Both the position numbers and the translations under genes were made by a program. Of a stretch of 64,000 bases of DNA, positions 25,630-35,086 are shown piece after piece. Source of the DNA: G965230615 sp965230615. Lineage in GTDB: Bacteria; Pseudomonadota; Gammaproteobacteria; HTCC5015. The DNA is taken from contig OZ246012.1 in assembly GCA_965230615.1 (NCBI GenBank), positions 2,790,001-2,854,000 on the forward strand, read 5' to 3'. Under the pieces are notes generated by a model. The model had not been told where the DNA came from, did not search any database, and saw nothing but the letters and a program-made list of their open reading frames with translations. Each line of letters opens with the position of its first letter. Positions within the stretch are counted from its first letter, which is position 1.

Positions 25630-27807
25630 CTAATCCTTTTGTAATACCAACACGCGTGATGCTGCTGTATCACGATCGAAATTGGCATGGTACTGCTCTG
25701 CTAAGGACAGCGCTTGTTGATAAAAGCGTGATGCCGCCGCCTGTTGACTTAAGTGATCCAGGCTCACTGCTAAATTATAAGCATAGTCGGGGTTGTTTGA
25801 CTCTAAACGAAATGCATCAAAATAAGCTTGTTGCGCTTTTGCCCATTGCTTGTTCTCGGCATAGCCATTAGCCAACGTAAAGTGTAGCTGCGCCGACTCT
25901 GGGTTTTCAGCCAGCATCAGTTTCAACTGCGACTCACTAAGATCAGACTGCACTGCAATACTATTCGTGCTGACTGAAGTTTGTGTGCTTTTTAATCCGG
26001 CCAGAGCGTATTCGTCTCGCGGATTCATTTCTAATAAGCGTTGATAATGTACCCGTGCCTGCTCAGGTCGCCCTTGCTGAAACTCTACCGCAGCCAATCC
26101 TAATAAAGCATCACGGCTAGTGGGAGAACGACGTAAAGCACGCTCATAAGCGACTTTTGCATCAGCAAATGCACCTTGGTTATAAGCATCGTAGCCCTGC
26201 ATTAAAATCTGCTGCAAGCTTTCCCGCTTGCGAGGTGTTTTATTAATACTCAGCTCACCCGGGTTAACAGGATTATCTGTGCGCCTGGCTGTTTGCGCAA
26301 CCGCTTTAGCAGGTGGTGGCGGTGATGCACTCGCTGCTGTATTACGCTGCGCTATACCGGCACTATCGGTATTACTGGCATTGGCAATAGCATCAGCAAC
26401 AGCATCATCGACTGAACCTTCCAGCAAGGTTTCCTCAAGAATTTCTTGGTAGTTTTCCTGCTCAATAAGTAACTCAGGATCGACATCATCGTCAGGCACA
26501 ATAGCCGATAAATTTTGCTCTGTCGTTGAGGAAGACGTAGTCAGTGGACGTGCAACCTTACGTGCTGCAACATTGGTAATAGCTGATTGATCGTTAATTC
26601 GCCCAACATAATCCCATATGTATAACACACTAAAGAAAACCACAGCAAAGCCTAGCAAGGCCAGTAATGCCCAACGCGCAGCATTGTTGTTATTCGGTGG
26701 CTTTTTATTTGCGAACAAATGTGCGGCTTGTTGTGCAGAGCCACCATAGCCGAGCTGCTGCGCATAGTTATGCGTCATCGATGATGATGAGTAAGCTTGT
26801 TGTTGATTACCGCCGGCTGTTGTTGCAGACATCGTTTGCCCAGCATTACCAGCTGCATTACTGGTATCATCTGCTGCAGGCCCAGTGGTATCATCAAAAG
26901 CAAACACTGTATGATCACTGCCTGTCGCTGCCAGCTGGCTGTTATCCATATCAGTGCGGTTAAACGCGCTGGTATCGGTAATATCTGTTTTCTCTAGTGC
27001 ATGCAGCTCATCAGCAAAAATGCTCGCGCGATGTGACGAAGGCTTAGCCGCGCCATCAGCTTCAGGCTCAAACCTACCGGTAGTATCTTCCATTGAGAGT
27101 TCCGCAGCACCCAATACACCCGCTGCTGAGTCCAGGTCTATTTGTGTATGCGGCGATTTATCATCAGCGCTACTTTGCTCACCGGAAGCCTGTAAGCTCT
27201 GCATTGCTTCTTCATCTAATGCAAACTCGGTTGCATTACTGGGTGGATCTTCTTGTAGAGCCAGGCCTGTTGTATCAAAGCGTGTTTCGTCTGCTGCTAA
27301 GGCACTGGCATCATCCATTAGCGTTTCTGCTTGTTTGTGTACAATCGCACTGTCATCAAAGCGCGTTTGATTCTCTCTTAAATCCTCACTGGGAATATCA
27401 GCTAACGTCTCTTCGGCTACCGGTGTCGCAGCAGGTGTTGAAGAGGGCACATCAATTTTGCCCAAGTCATCTGCATGTACTTCGTCGAGTGTTTGCTGTG
27501 CAATCGCTGCTGCGACTGTATCTGCTGCAGCATGGCTCTCTTCGGGGACCAGTTCCAGCTTATCTAAGTCATCGCTGGAGACTTCGGCCACAGTATCATC
27601 GGCAGCTAATTTTTCAGCTGACTTACCCAGGGTTTGTTCAAACTGGCCGGTTTTATCAAAGCGAGTCGCATCCTGTCCGCGACCATCTTGCGCTTGCCCA
27701 AACTGAGTATCAAACTCTGTCGGTTCAGGTGGCGGATTATCAGCTTGCTTTTGCTTTTCGATTTTTTCCTGCGCGGCTTTTTTTAGTGCATCCAATAAGA
27801 GGCTCAT
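25630..27807 (-). CDS. mshN: MshN-like TPR protein with long acidic cytoplasmic region
   Basis: 725 residues. It begins MSLLLDALKKAAQEK, as MshN-type proteins do. Residues ~30-370 are acidic, low-complexity and cytoplasmic, with repeated short motifs: TRFD (three times, plus TEF/GRF variants) and a TLxE(V/I)xxxDL element seen three times. A single membrane segment (about 388-408, WALLALLGFAVVFFSVLYIW) leads to a periplasmic linker and a C-terminal TPR domain (about 535-720, including YDAYNQGAFADAKVAYERAL). Much longer than MSHA MshN. Probably a secretin-assembly or anchoring factor. The acidic repeats may recruit cytoplasmic partners. Confidence 0.75.
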   Translation of the reverse strand: MSLLLDALKKAAQEKIEKQKQADNPPPEPTEFDTQFGQAQDGRGQDATRFDKTGQFEQTLGKSAEKLAADDTVAEVSSDDLDKLELVPEESHAAADTVAAAIAQQTLDEVHADDLGKIDVPSSTPAATPVAEETLADIPSEDLRENQTRFDDSAIVHKQAETLMDDASALAADETRFDTTGLALQEDPPSNATEFALDEEAMQSLQASGEQSSADDKSPHTQIDLDSAAGVLGAAELSMEDTTGRFEPEADGAAKPSSHRASIFADELHALEKTDITDTSAFNRTDMDNSQLAATGSDHTVFAFDDTTGPAADDTSNAAGNAGQTMSATTAGGNQQQAYSSSSMTHNYAQQLGYGGSAQQAAHLFANKKPPNNNNAARWALLALLGFAVVFFSVLYIWDYVGRINDQSAITNVAARKVARPLTTSSSTTEQNLSAIVPDDDVDPELLIEQENYQEILEETLLEGSVDDAVADAIANASNTDSAGIAQRNTAASASPPPPAKAVAQTARRTDNPVNPGELSINKTPRKRESLQQILMQGYDAYNQGAFADAKVAYERALRRSPTSRDALLGLAAVEFQQGRPEQARVHYQRLLEMNPRDEYALAGLKSTQTSVSTNSIAVQSDLSESQLKLMLAENPESAQLHFTLANGYAENKQWAKAQQAYFDAFRLESNNPDYAYNLAVSLDHLSQQAAASRFYQQALSLAEQYHANFDRDTAASRVLVLQKD

Positions 27808-27822
27808 AACATTTAACCTCCC

Positions 27823-29478
27823 TTATTGCTGACCAGGCTTTGCGCTTATCCGTGCACCTGGCAAGAACTGTTTGAACTGCCGCATTTCTGAATCGATATT
27901 GGGTTCGCGAATCACAGTGGTACGCAAAAAGATCACCAGCTCACTCTTTCTAAACTGGTCACTACGCTTTTTAAAAGCCTCACCAACACCTGGAATGCGA
28001 GAGACCGCAGGGATAGCATCGGTATCCTTATCGACTGAGTCCTGCATCAAACCACCAATCATTGCGACTTGCCCACTGTTAAGGCGCAATACCGATTCCA
28101 TTTCACGCACTTGAATTTCAGGGATTGGGCTCACCACCCCAGCATCAGCCAATGCCGGATTGGGATCATTTAGAAATGACAGAATACGTGAAATGGTTGG
28201 GCGTATGTTTAGAATAATTTCGTCGTCTTCACTGATATACGGCACTAGCCCCATCACCAAACCAACGGGTACGGTGTGCACCTGCGATTCAAATACGGTG
28301 AGTGTGTTATTTTCGTTTTGACTCACATCCACTTCAATGGTGAAGTAGACCCGGTTATCCACGACTTTTAACATGGACGCCTGGTTATTCAGCGCCATGA
28401 TTTTTGGACTGGAGAGTACTTTGACATCGCCATACTGCTCCAGCAAGCGTACCGAGGCCGTTATATTATAATCTCCGCGAGGATCAGCAGCATCCAGCAC
28501 AAAGGTTGGCGGGTTAGACAGATCTGAGCCAATCAAACTTTGCACAACACTCACACCATCAGAAGCATTGGTGGCCACACGGCTCCAATCAACACCGGCC
28601 TGATAGGAGTTGCTCAAAGTGACTTCAACAACGGTTGCCTCAATTAATACCTGTCGTTGCGCGCTGCTCACCAGCGTATCTACAAAGGTCTGTATTTCGG
28701 CATGCTGTTTACCGGTCGCACGCACAGTCATTAAACCACTTTCACGATTCACAACCACCCTGTTCGATACCAGGTTTTCCGGCTTGCTGTTAATACGAGG
28801 CTTATCGCCAACAATGGCTGCCACATTCACAAACAGGCTTTCCCAAAAATTATTATCACTGCTATTAACAACCGACAAAATGGAGTTATTGGAGCCTCGA
28901 CTGCGGCCGCCGCCCCCGATATTGCCCGTGCCTGACGCAGCGATCTGCGTTGATATATCGATCTGCCCCTGACTACTCCGGCGCATATTGACATAGGGCA
29001 CTTGGTAGGTCCGCAGAAAAGGTGTATCGGCAGAGACAACTAAATTGTTGCCATTGACTTGATAGCGAATATCATTTTGCTTGGCAATCCGCTCCAATAT
29101 CTGAGGCAATGTCTGATCAATGGCATTGATGGTAATATTGCCGGTGATGTTGTCATAAATATCCAGATTAAGCTTGGCATCCCGTGCCAAGGCGAATAGC
29201 AGCTCTCTAATCGGCACTTCATTCACGATCACCGTATAGGTATCGAGCTTTTGCTGTGCTGAAGGCTTCGGCAAAACCGGTGCTTCGGTCACCAGTGGGG
29301 GAATATCGCGGTTGGCAACAGCTGGTGGCGCGGCCAATGAGTCGCTATCTAAATGACCGGCAGACGGCTCTGGAATATGCCGGGCACCACAGCCACTCAA
29401 CAAGGTAAATAGGGCGGTCGCGCAGAACAGCCACACGCTATGATAATTGGGTAATATTATTCTCGTTCTGTTGCTCAC
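27823..29478 (-). CDS. mshL: Outer-membrane secretin of MSHA type (MshL)
   Basis: 551 residues, GTG start overlapping the mshM stop by 4 bp (GTGA). The lipoprotein signal ends in LSGC. An STN-like N0 domain (VPIRELLFALARDAKLNLD...ITINAIDQTLPQILERI) and the MshL-specific stretch DTPFLRTYQVPYVNMRRSS precede the secretin domain with VEATVVEVTLSN and the late VREMESVLRLNSGQVAMIGGL. It forms the outer-membrane ring through which the pilus passes. Confidence 0.93.
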   Translation of the reverse strand: MSNRTRIILPNYHSVWLFCATALFTLLSGCGARHIPEPSAGHLDSDSLAAPPAVANRDIPPLVTEAPVLPKPSAQQKLDTYTVIVNEVPIRELLFALARDAKLNLDIYDNITGNITINAIDQTLPQILERIAKQNDIRYQVNGNNLVVSADTPFLRTYQVPYVNMRRSSQGQIDISTQIAASGTGNIGGGGRSRGSNNSILSVVNSSDNNFWESLFVNVAAIVGDKPRINSKPENLVSNRVVVNRESGLMTVRATGKQHAEIQTFVDTLVSSAQRQVLIEATVVEVTLSNSYQAGVDWSRVATNASDGVSVVQSLIGSDLSNPPTFVLDAADPRGDYNITASVRLLEQYGDVKVLSSPKIMALNNQASMLKVVDNRVYFTIEVDVSQNENNTLTVFESQVHTVPVGLVMGLVPYISEDDEIILNIRPTISRILSFLNDPNPALADAGVVSPIPEIQVREMESVLRLNSGQVAMIGGLMQDSVDKDTDAIPAVSRIPGVGEAFKKRSDQFRKSELVIFLRTTVIREPNIDSEMRQFKQFLPGARISAKPGQQ

Positions 29479-31139
29479 AACAAAGAAGCCTCATTTGCCG
29501 CTATTTCCTTACGCAAACCTTGTACGGTACGCAATAAAAACGGCTCAAATTGATGAAAAACCTCAGGCATATCACGCAACTTCTCACGAGCTGCTGCGCG
29601 GGACTCAAATACCTGATACAACACCCCTAACACCTGTTTTCCATTAGTATGAGTCTCATAGACAAATATATCACTTAATTCAATGGTTTTTGGCAATTGA
29701 TTTAAATAACGATTAAGGTTTTGGGATGATGTGGTGCTCAAAGTCATTAACTGGATACTATATTCTTGTGCCTGTGCCACTGCCAGCCAATCCTGGGTGG
29801 CCGTTAGGCGAATTTCCAGCAAATCCCGCCTGACAGGCTGCAAAGTAGCAGTATGCGCTGAGGTGAGAATATTCTCATCATCAATTTTACTGATATCGAC
29901 TGAATCGGACGCGGGTATAGCACTATCGGCTGACAATTCGCTGCTCTTCGAGCTTGCTTGGGCATTATTGATTCCAGCTGCCGGTGATGGCTCGATTGTC
30001 GATTCTTTTGCCAGTGCTGCCTGTGGTTCTGCTGCCACAGCAGCCTCGCCTACCGTCCCAGCCGCACTGACAGCGCTACCCGTCTCAGATGGCTCGACCG
30101 CTTGTGATTCAGGTTTTTTTTGTTGCAGTGTCGGCTCAGATACCGACTGCTCAGGTGACTTCCCCGTTGCTTGCTCGGATGCTTGCGCTAGCTCTTGCTG
30201 ACTACCTGGGCTCAGCAGCCACACTAGCGAGGCCAGCACCAATCCAAATGCCAGGCCCACCAGGCCACTGATCCAGACAGGCCGACCAGACCACCCCAAA
30301 CTCGCAGGCCAAGCCCACCAGCGGCTCTGCTTGGAAAAAACACTGTCTTTTGCCGCTTTATTAGCATGCTCAATGGTTAGCTGCGTGGTGCCGTCTGCAT
30401 AGGCCGCCAATAGGATTTTATCCGCCAGTATATTGATTCGCCGAATCAGTCCTTTCGAATGCTGGGTAATAAGCCGGGTAATTTTATCATCAAACAAATC
30501 CGGCCCATGATAGCCAGCACTGCGCACTCGAAAGTTCAGGTAGTCACGAATTTGGTTGCCGCTTAAAGGGCTCAGGTAAAAGTTATGCGTGATGCGCTCA
30601 CGCAGCTGACGAATAGAGTTATCTGACAGGTTTTCATCCAGCTCGGGCTGACCGAACAACACTATTTGCAATAATTTATCCTGGTCAGTTTCCAAGTTAC
30701 TCAGCAAACGTATTTCTTCCAGCGTCGCCAAGGGCATGCCTTGAGCTTCTTCAATCAGGATGACCGTTTTTTTATTTTCTGTGTATTTTTCTAACAGCCA
30801 CTGTTGTAGAAGCTGCATAGACTCCAGCTTGCTGGCAGGCTCTTCAACTAAACCGGCTTCGAAGGCGATAACATTCAGAATGTTCTCTGGCGAGATACTC
30901 GGGTTTGCAATATAGACAGTTACTACCCGATCATCAGGCAACTTTTCTTCAAGCATTCGGCAGAGCATCGTTTTGCCCGAACCAACTTCACCGATGACTT
31001 TTGTGATACCTTCACCGCTGAGCACAACATAGTTCAGCGCATCCAATACCGAACCACGATCAGCACCACTATAGAATAGGGTGGTATCCGGCGTTATCTT
31101 AAACGGCGGGCGCGATAAGCCGAAATGCTCGTGGTACAT
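29475..31139 (-). CDS. mshM: MshM/ExeA-like AAA ATPase with C-terminal SPOR-like domain
   Basis: 554 residues. Starts MYHEHFGLSRPPFKITPD, the ExeA/MshM signature. AAA domain with Walker A GEVGSGKT and a Walker B variant VILIEEAQ (usually DEAQ). A membrane segment (about 290-312) and a proline/alanine/glutamate-rich periplasmic linker follow. The C-terminal ~80 residues (YSIQLMTLSTTSSQNLNRYL, VLYQVFESRAAAREKLRDMP) look like a SPOR peptidoglycan-binding domain. It probably opens the cell wall for secretin insertion, as ExeA does. It is 3 bp downstream of the regulator gene. Confidence 0.85.
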   Translation of the reverse strand: MYHEHFGLSRPPFKITPDTTLFYSGADRGSVLDALNYVVLSGEGITKVIGEVGSGKTMLCRMLEEKLPDDRVVTVYIANPSISPENILNVIAFEAGLVEEPASKLESMQLLQQWLLEKYTENKKTVILIEEAQGMPLATLEEIRLLSNLETDQDKLLQIVLFGQPELDENLSDNSIRQLRERITHNFYLSPLSGNQIRDYLNFRVRSAGYHGPDLFDDKITRLITQHSKGLIRRINILADKILLAAYADGTTQLTIEHANKAAKDSVFSKQSRWWAWPASLGWSGRPVWISGLVGLAFGLVLASLVWLLSPGSQQELAQASEQATGKSPEQSVSEPTLQQKKPESQAVEPSETGSAVSAAGTVGEAAVAAEPQAALAKESTIEPSPAAGINNAQASSKSSELSADSAIPASDSVDISKIDDENILTSAHTATLQPVRRDLLEIRLTATQDWLAVAQAQEYSIQLMTLSTTSSQNLNRYLNQLPKTIELSDIFVYETHTNGKQVLGVLYQVFESRAAAREKLRDMPEVFHQFEPFLLRTVQGLRKEIAANEASLL

Positions 31140-31142
31140 GAG

Positions 31143-32570
31143 CTACCGCAAACCGAGTTTTTCCAAGCGACTATATAATGTTGTGCGATTCATTTTCAAC
31201 AGTTTGGCCGCTTGGCTTAAGTTGCCATTACAATGGTCTAAGGCAACTGTCACAAACTGTTTCTCTAACTCCTGTAGATGCTCTTCCAATATAAATCCAT
31301 CACTATTAATTTGCTGCAGAAAATCCTGAGGGTTATTGCCCATCACCGCTTCAAAGGCTTCAGGGTTTTCACCGGTTTCTATTTCTCCCAAGACATGCGA
31401 TTCGCTGATCACTTGCCCTGGATATTTAGTCCCCAGACGAATCACGAGATTGCGCAACTCGCGCACATTACCCGGGAATGAATAACTGCGCCAAATAGCC
31501 ACAGCTGAATCATTCATACTGAATGGTGGTACTGTGCCGGTATACACTTTTTTGAAATGCTCTAGTAAGGAAAAACGATCATCACCACGCTCAGCCAAAG
31601 CAGGCACTTTGACCGTTAAAATACTTAAACGATGATAAAGATCCTGGCGAAAGCGCCCGGTACGCACTTCATGCGCCATATCTTTATTGGTAGCCGCCAC
31701 GATTCTCGCTTTCGAAACACGGGCCTTGGTTTCGCCTAAGCGGTAAAACTCACCATTTTCTAACACCCGCAATAACTTCGCCTGCAACTCCAAAGGCAAC
31801 TCACCCACCTCATCCATAAACAAAGTACCATCTTGGGTTTCTTCAAAAAAGCCGCTATGGTCTTTAGCTGCACCGGTAAATGCACCTTTGGCATGACCAA
31901 ACAGCTGTGCCTCCAAAAGGTCTTTGGTAAATGCTGCACAGTTAATAACGTAATAAGGCCGCTTGTTGCGCTGACTGGATTCATGCAACTGCTGGGCAAT
32001 CAGCTCCTTACCTGTACCTGATTCGCCTTCGATCAAAATTGGAAAAGGCGCATCGGCAAACTGATTAATCTGCGCATTGAGAATTTCCATGACTGGGCTA
32101 CTGCCGATAATCAGTTCTTCTGGCACGTCTTCTGATTTGCTACCTTCTTCGGCTTCGATCAACAACAGTTGGTGCGATAAACGGGATTTTAATAACTCAG
32201 CATCACAAGGCTTGGGAATAAAGTCGATGGCTCCCAGCGTCAGCGCGTGCTGGATATTGGCACGTTCGTCCTGCCCTGAGAGCACTAGAATTTTCATTTT
32301 AGAGTCGCGGGCTAATAATTCAGGCACCAGCGCAAAACCTTCATCAGGCGTGTGTGGCACTGGCGGCAAACCTAAATCGACCAGCGCCAGCTTTGGGGTT
32401 TCCGTCAGCTGACTGAGTTTATTCCGGGCTTCTTCACGTGACTGCGCAATGGTTACCTCATAGGTATCTCTAAGTAAAAACCCCAGCGTCTCAGCAATAA
32501 TTGGATCATCATCAACCAATAACAGCCCTGGCTTTGCCCCTGTGTCAGCTGAACCTATATTTTCATTCAT
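31143..32570 (-). CDS. NtrC-family sigma54 response regulator, PrsR-like, first gene of the pilus operon
   Basis: 475 residues from ATG 32570. The frame opens at GTG 32624, but AAAGG just before 32570 fixes the inner start. Receiver domain with Asp65 in LALVDLGLPPVPHTPDEGF, a DLGLPP...EGF pattern typical of PrsR of exosortase systems, followed by SGQDERANIQHALTLGAIDF. AAA+ domain with GESGTGKE, GAFTGA and FMDEVGELP. Fis-type HTH at the C-terminus (QAAKLLKMNRTTLYSRLEKL). Likely phosphorylated by the kinase at 14052-15758, and a candidate activator of the sigma54 pilin promoter at 12372-12387. Confidence 0.85.
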   Translation of the reverse strand: MNENIGSADTGAKPGLLLVDDDPIIAETLGFLLRDTYEVTIAQSREEARNKLSQLTETPKLALVDLGLPPVPHTPDEGFALVPELLARDSKMKILVLSGQDERANIQHALTLGAIDFIPKPCDAELLKSRLSHQLLLIEAEEGSKSEDVPEELIIGSSPVMEILNAQINQFADAPFPILIEGESGTGKELIAQQLHESSQRNKRPYYVINCAAFTKDLLEAQLFGHAKGAFTGAAKDHSGFFEETQDGTLFMDEVGELPLELQAKLLRVLENGEFYRLGETKARVSKARIVAATNKDMAHEVRTGRFRQDLYHRLSILTVKVPALAERGDDRFSLLEHFKKVYTGTVPPFSMNDSAVAIWRSYSFPGNVRELRNLVIRLGTKYPGQVISESHVLGEIETGENPEAFEAVMGNNPQDFLQQINSDGFILEEHLQELEKQFVTVALDHCNGNLSQAAKLLKMNRTTLYSRLEKLGLR

Positions 32571-32750
32571 TACCTTTGCCTTTTGCTGTGCATATCGAGC
32601 GGTTGCGCAAAAAATAAAAACCACAAAATAACGGTCCCGTTATAATAACCATGAACTGTTAAAATTTCACCTCCTAACAATCACTTAAGCGGTTGAATTA
32701 AAAATGTTTTTAACTTTTTTACCGACAAGACAGCTATCAGCAGGCGCAAC

Positions 32751-33215
32751 ATGCTACATATAGCTTTATACGAGCCAGAAATCCCCCCAAACACCGGCAA
32801 CATCATTCGGCTCTGCGCCAACCTGGGCTATCAGCTACACCTGATTGGCAAGCTGGGATTTGTGATGGATGATAAGCGCTTGCGTCGCGCGGGCCTGGAT
32901 TATGCTGAGTGGTCAAGCGTTGAGCAACACCGTGATTACGCGGCATTTGTCAGCAAAGTACAACCAAAGCGCGTGTTAGGTTTTACAACCAAAGCTGAAC
33001 AGCGCCTGTTTGACGTGGCTTTTGTCGAAGGCGATGTATTGCTGTTTGGCCCAGAAACGCGTGGTTTGCCCGCAGAGATACTTGCGTCACTGGGTCAGAC
33101 ACAATGTGTGCGCATCCCTATGCAAGCACATAGCCGCAGCCTTAACTTATCCAATGCAGTCGCCATTGCCAGCTATGAAGCCTGGCGCCAGCTGGACTAT
33201 GCAGGGGGTTGTTAA
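32751..33215 (+). CDS. trmL: tRNA (cytidine(34)-2'-O)-methyltransferase
   Basis: 154 residues, SPOUT fold. Methylates the wobble-base ribose of tRNA-Leu isoacceptors using S-adenosylmethionine. Motifs: EIPPNTGNIIRLCANLGYQL at the N-terminus, LFGPETRGLP in the middle and IPMQAHSRSLNLSNAVAI at the knot. Length and ends match TrmL. Divergent from the pilus operon across about 180 bp. Converges with gpsA 14 bp downstream. Confidence 0.95.
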   Translation: MLHIALYEPEIPPNTGNIIRLCANLGYQLHLIGKLGFVMDDKRLRRAGLDYAEWSSVEQHRDYAAFVSKVQPKRVLGFTTKAEQRLFDVAFVEGDVLLFGPETRGLPAEILASLGQTQCVRIPMQAHSRSLNLSNAVAIASYEAWRQLDYAGGC

Positions 33216-33229
33216 TTGAGCGTCAAATG

Positions 33230-34261
33230 CTAGCGAGGATACTCAGCTTTCTGGTCACGTAGCAGCAGGCGCTCAACAGCCGTCGCTGGCGGCAAGCCCT
33301 CATACAACACCTGATAAACCTGCTCAATAATCGGCATTTCAACCTTTTCCTGCTGCGCCAGATAACAGGCTTCCTTGACTGTTCTGACACCTTCAACGAC
33401 CTGGCCTATTTCAGCCACAGCTTCCTCAATGCTGCGCCCAGCAGCCAACAATAAACCAAAGCGTCGATTACGAGATTGATCATCGGTACAACTCAGCATC
33501 AGGTCACCAACACCCGCCAGACCGGTCATCGTTTCAACATTGCCCCCCATATGCACACTGAGCCGCGTGATTTCAGCCAAACCACGTGTGAGTAAGGCTG
33601 CTCGTGTATTTGCGCCAAAATCAAAACCATCGGCAATGCCGCTGGCAATGGCCATGGCATTTTTCAGTGCGCCACCGAGCTGTACGCCTACCATATCCAT
33701 ACAGCTATAAGCGCGAAACCAGTCATTATGTAAGGCTTGCGCCAGAAAACGCGCAAGCGCAACAGTATTGGCCGCCACGGTGGTGGCAGTAGGCACTTTG
33801 TTGGCAACCTCGGTTGCAAAGTTTGGCCCGGAGATAACGGCTAAAGACATTTGCTCGCCTAATACTTCTGCAGCGACACGGTCGAGCAGCTTATGGCTAT
33901 CCTGCTCCAAACCTTTGGTTGCCCAAACCAGGCACGGCTTCGCTTGCAAGGCCGTTTTGTTAGCATCCAAAAAGGCTCTAAAGCCACTGCTGGGTACCAC
34001 CACTAATGGCACATCGGCAAAAGCCAAGGCCTCCTTTAAGTCACCGCTGAGCTGTAAATTATCAGGCAAGGCAATACCCGGTAAAAAACGGCTGTTTTGC
34101 CGATGCTTGACCATATCAGCCATCATATTGGCATCACGCCCCCATAACAGAGTCTTATAGCCATTACGGGCCAGCAACATCGCTAATGCTGATCCCCAGG
34201 AGCCTGCACCAAATACCGTAAATGCGCTGGCTGCACTAAACGCCGCTTTAGCGTGGACCAT
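33230..34261 (-). CDS. gpsA: Glycerol-3-phosphate dehydrogenase (NAD(P)+)
   Basis: 343 residues. Reduces dihydroxyacetone phosphate to sn-glycerol-3-phosphate for phospholipid synthesis. Rossmann motif VFGAGSWGSALA, then the conserved LVWATKGLEQ, VISGPNFATEVA, GGALKNAMAIASG (catalytic Lys) and TMTGLAGVGDLMLSC. Six bases downstream of secB. The secB-gpsA order is common in gammaproteobacteria. Confidence 0.96.
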   Translation of the reverse strand: MVHAKAAFSAASAFTVFGAGSWGSALAMLLARNGYKTLLWGRDANMMADMVKHRQNSRFLPGIALPDNLQLSGDLKEALAFADVPLVVVPSSGFRAFLDANKTALQAKPCLVWATKGLEQDSHKLLDRVAAEVLGEQMSLAVISGPNFATEVANKVPTATTVAANTVALARFLAQALHNDWFRAYSCMDMVGVQLGGALKNAMAIASGIADGFDFGANTRAALLTRGLAEITRLSVHMGGNVETMTGLAGVGDLMLSCTDDQSRNRRFGLLLAAGRSIEEAVAEIGQVVEGVRTVKEACYLAQQEKVEMPIIEQVYQVLYEGLPPATAVERLLLRDQKAEYPR

Positions 34262-34267
34262 GATGTA

Positions 34268-34744
34268 TTAGTGCTTGGACTCTGAAGGAGCAGCTGTTTG
34301 TTTTGCTTGTTGCAAATGCTGCTGGTAGAGCGCATCAAAATTAATCGGCGCTAACAAAAGCTGCGGAAAGCCGCCACGCTCAACCATACTGGAAACCGCT
34401 TCGCGCGCATAAGGAAATAATATGCTGGGACAATGTGTGTTAACCAACACAGGCATTTCCTCTTCGCTGAAATTAGCCATAGTGAATATGCCAGCCTGCT
34501 TGAGCTCTGCAATATACATCACGGTATCTTGCTCTTTTACTTTTGCTGTCACCGTAATGCTCAACATAATCTCATAGACTTGCTCTGCCAGTTGTTGCGA
34601 CTCTGTGTTGAGTTGCAAATTAATTTCAGGGGCAACTTGCTGCTGTGAAAAAAAGCCAGCAGCATTCGGCGACTCAAAGGATAAGTCCTTCACATAGATT
34701 TTTTGCACTACAAATTGTTGCGCTGTTTGCTTATCGTTACTCAT
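34268..34744 (-). CDS. secB: Protein-export chaperone SecB
   Basis: 158 residues, acidic. Keeps preproteins unfolded and delivers them to SecA. Recognised by FVVQKIYVKDLSFESPNA and HCPSILFPYAREAVSSMVERGGFPQLLLAPINFDALY (two overlapping pieces, both conserved). Lies between grxC (57 bp upstream) and gpsA on the same strand. Confidence 0.97.
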   Translation of the reverse strand: MSNDKQTAQQFVVQKIYVKDLSFESPNAAGFFSQQQVAPEINLQLNTESQQLAEQVYEIMLSITVTAKVKEQDTVMYIAELKQAGIFTMANFSEEEMPVLVNTHCPSILFPYAREAVSSMVERGGFPQLLLAPINFDALYQQHLQQAKQTAAPSESKH

Positions 34745-34800
34745 TGTTAATGTCTTTTAGTCAGGTTTGAAGGCTGGTCAGGTTGGAATACCTACGGCTT

Positions 34801-35070
34801 TTAAGCATTGTCAGCCAGCATTTTATCCAACTCACCTTGTTGCTCTAAAGCTGCCAGCTCTGTATATCCGCCTATTGGCTGATCATTGATAAAAATTTGT
34901 GGCACGGTATGGCCTTGACTTAAACGCGTCATTTCCTGGCGCAAGTCTGGCTTGCCATCAACCGAAATACCCTCATAGGCTATTTGTTTTTGATCCAATA
35001 ATCGCCTGGCCATTATGCAGTAAGGGCAAAAACGAGTGTAATAAACGGTCACTTTGTGCATAGCGCTCAC
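34801..35070 (-). CDS. grxC: Glutaredoxin 3 (GrxC)
   Basis: 89 residues. Dithiol glutaredoxin with active site C15-P-Y-C18 and the cis-proline motif HTVPQIFI. The GG of IGGYTEL completes the glutathione-binding groove. Uses glutathione to reduce protein disulfides in the cytoplasm. The start may be three codons downstream (MHKVTV), which is nearer the family's usual N-terminus. Neighbours rhodanese and secB, the usual order. Confidence 0.95.
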   Translation of the reverse strand: MSAMHKVTVYYTRFCPYCIMARRLLDQKQIAYEGISVDGKPDLRQEMTRLSQGHTVPQIFINDQPIGGYTELAALEQQGELDKMLADNA

Positions 35071-35086
35071 TTTAAGGGTTAGATCT

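Noticed and set aside
27093..27809. A 238-codon open frame antisense to the MshN-like gene
   Set aside because: It mirrors the low-complexity acidic repeats of the sense protein, has no ribosome-binding site and lies wholly inside a clear gene. Open antisense frames are expected for such biased codons.
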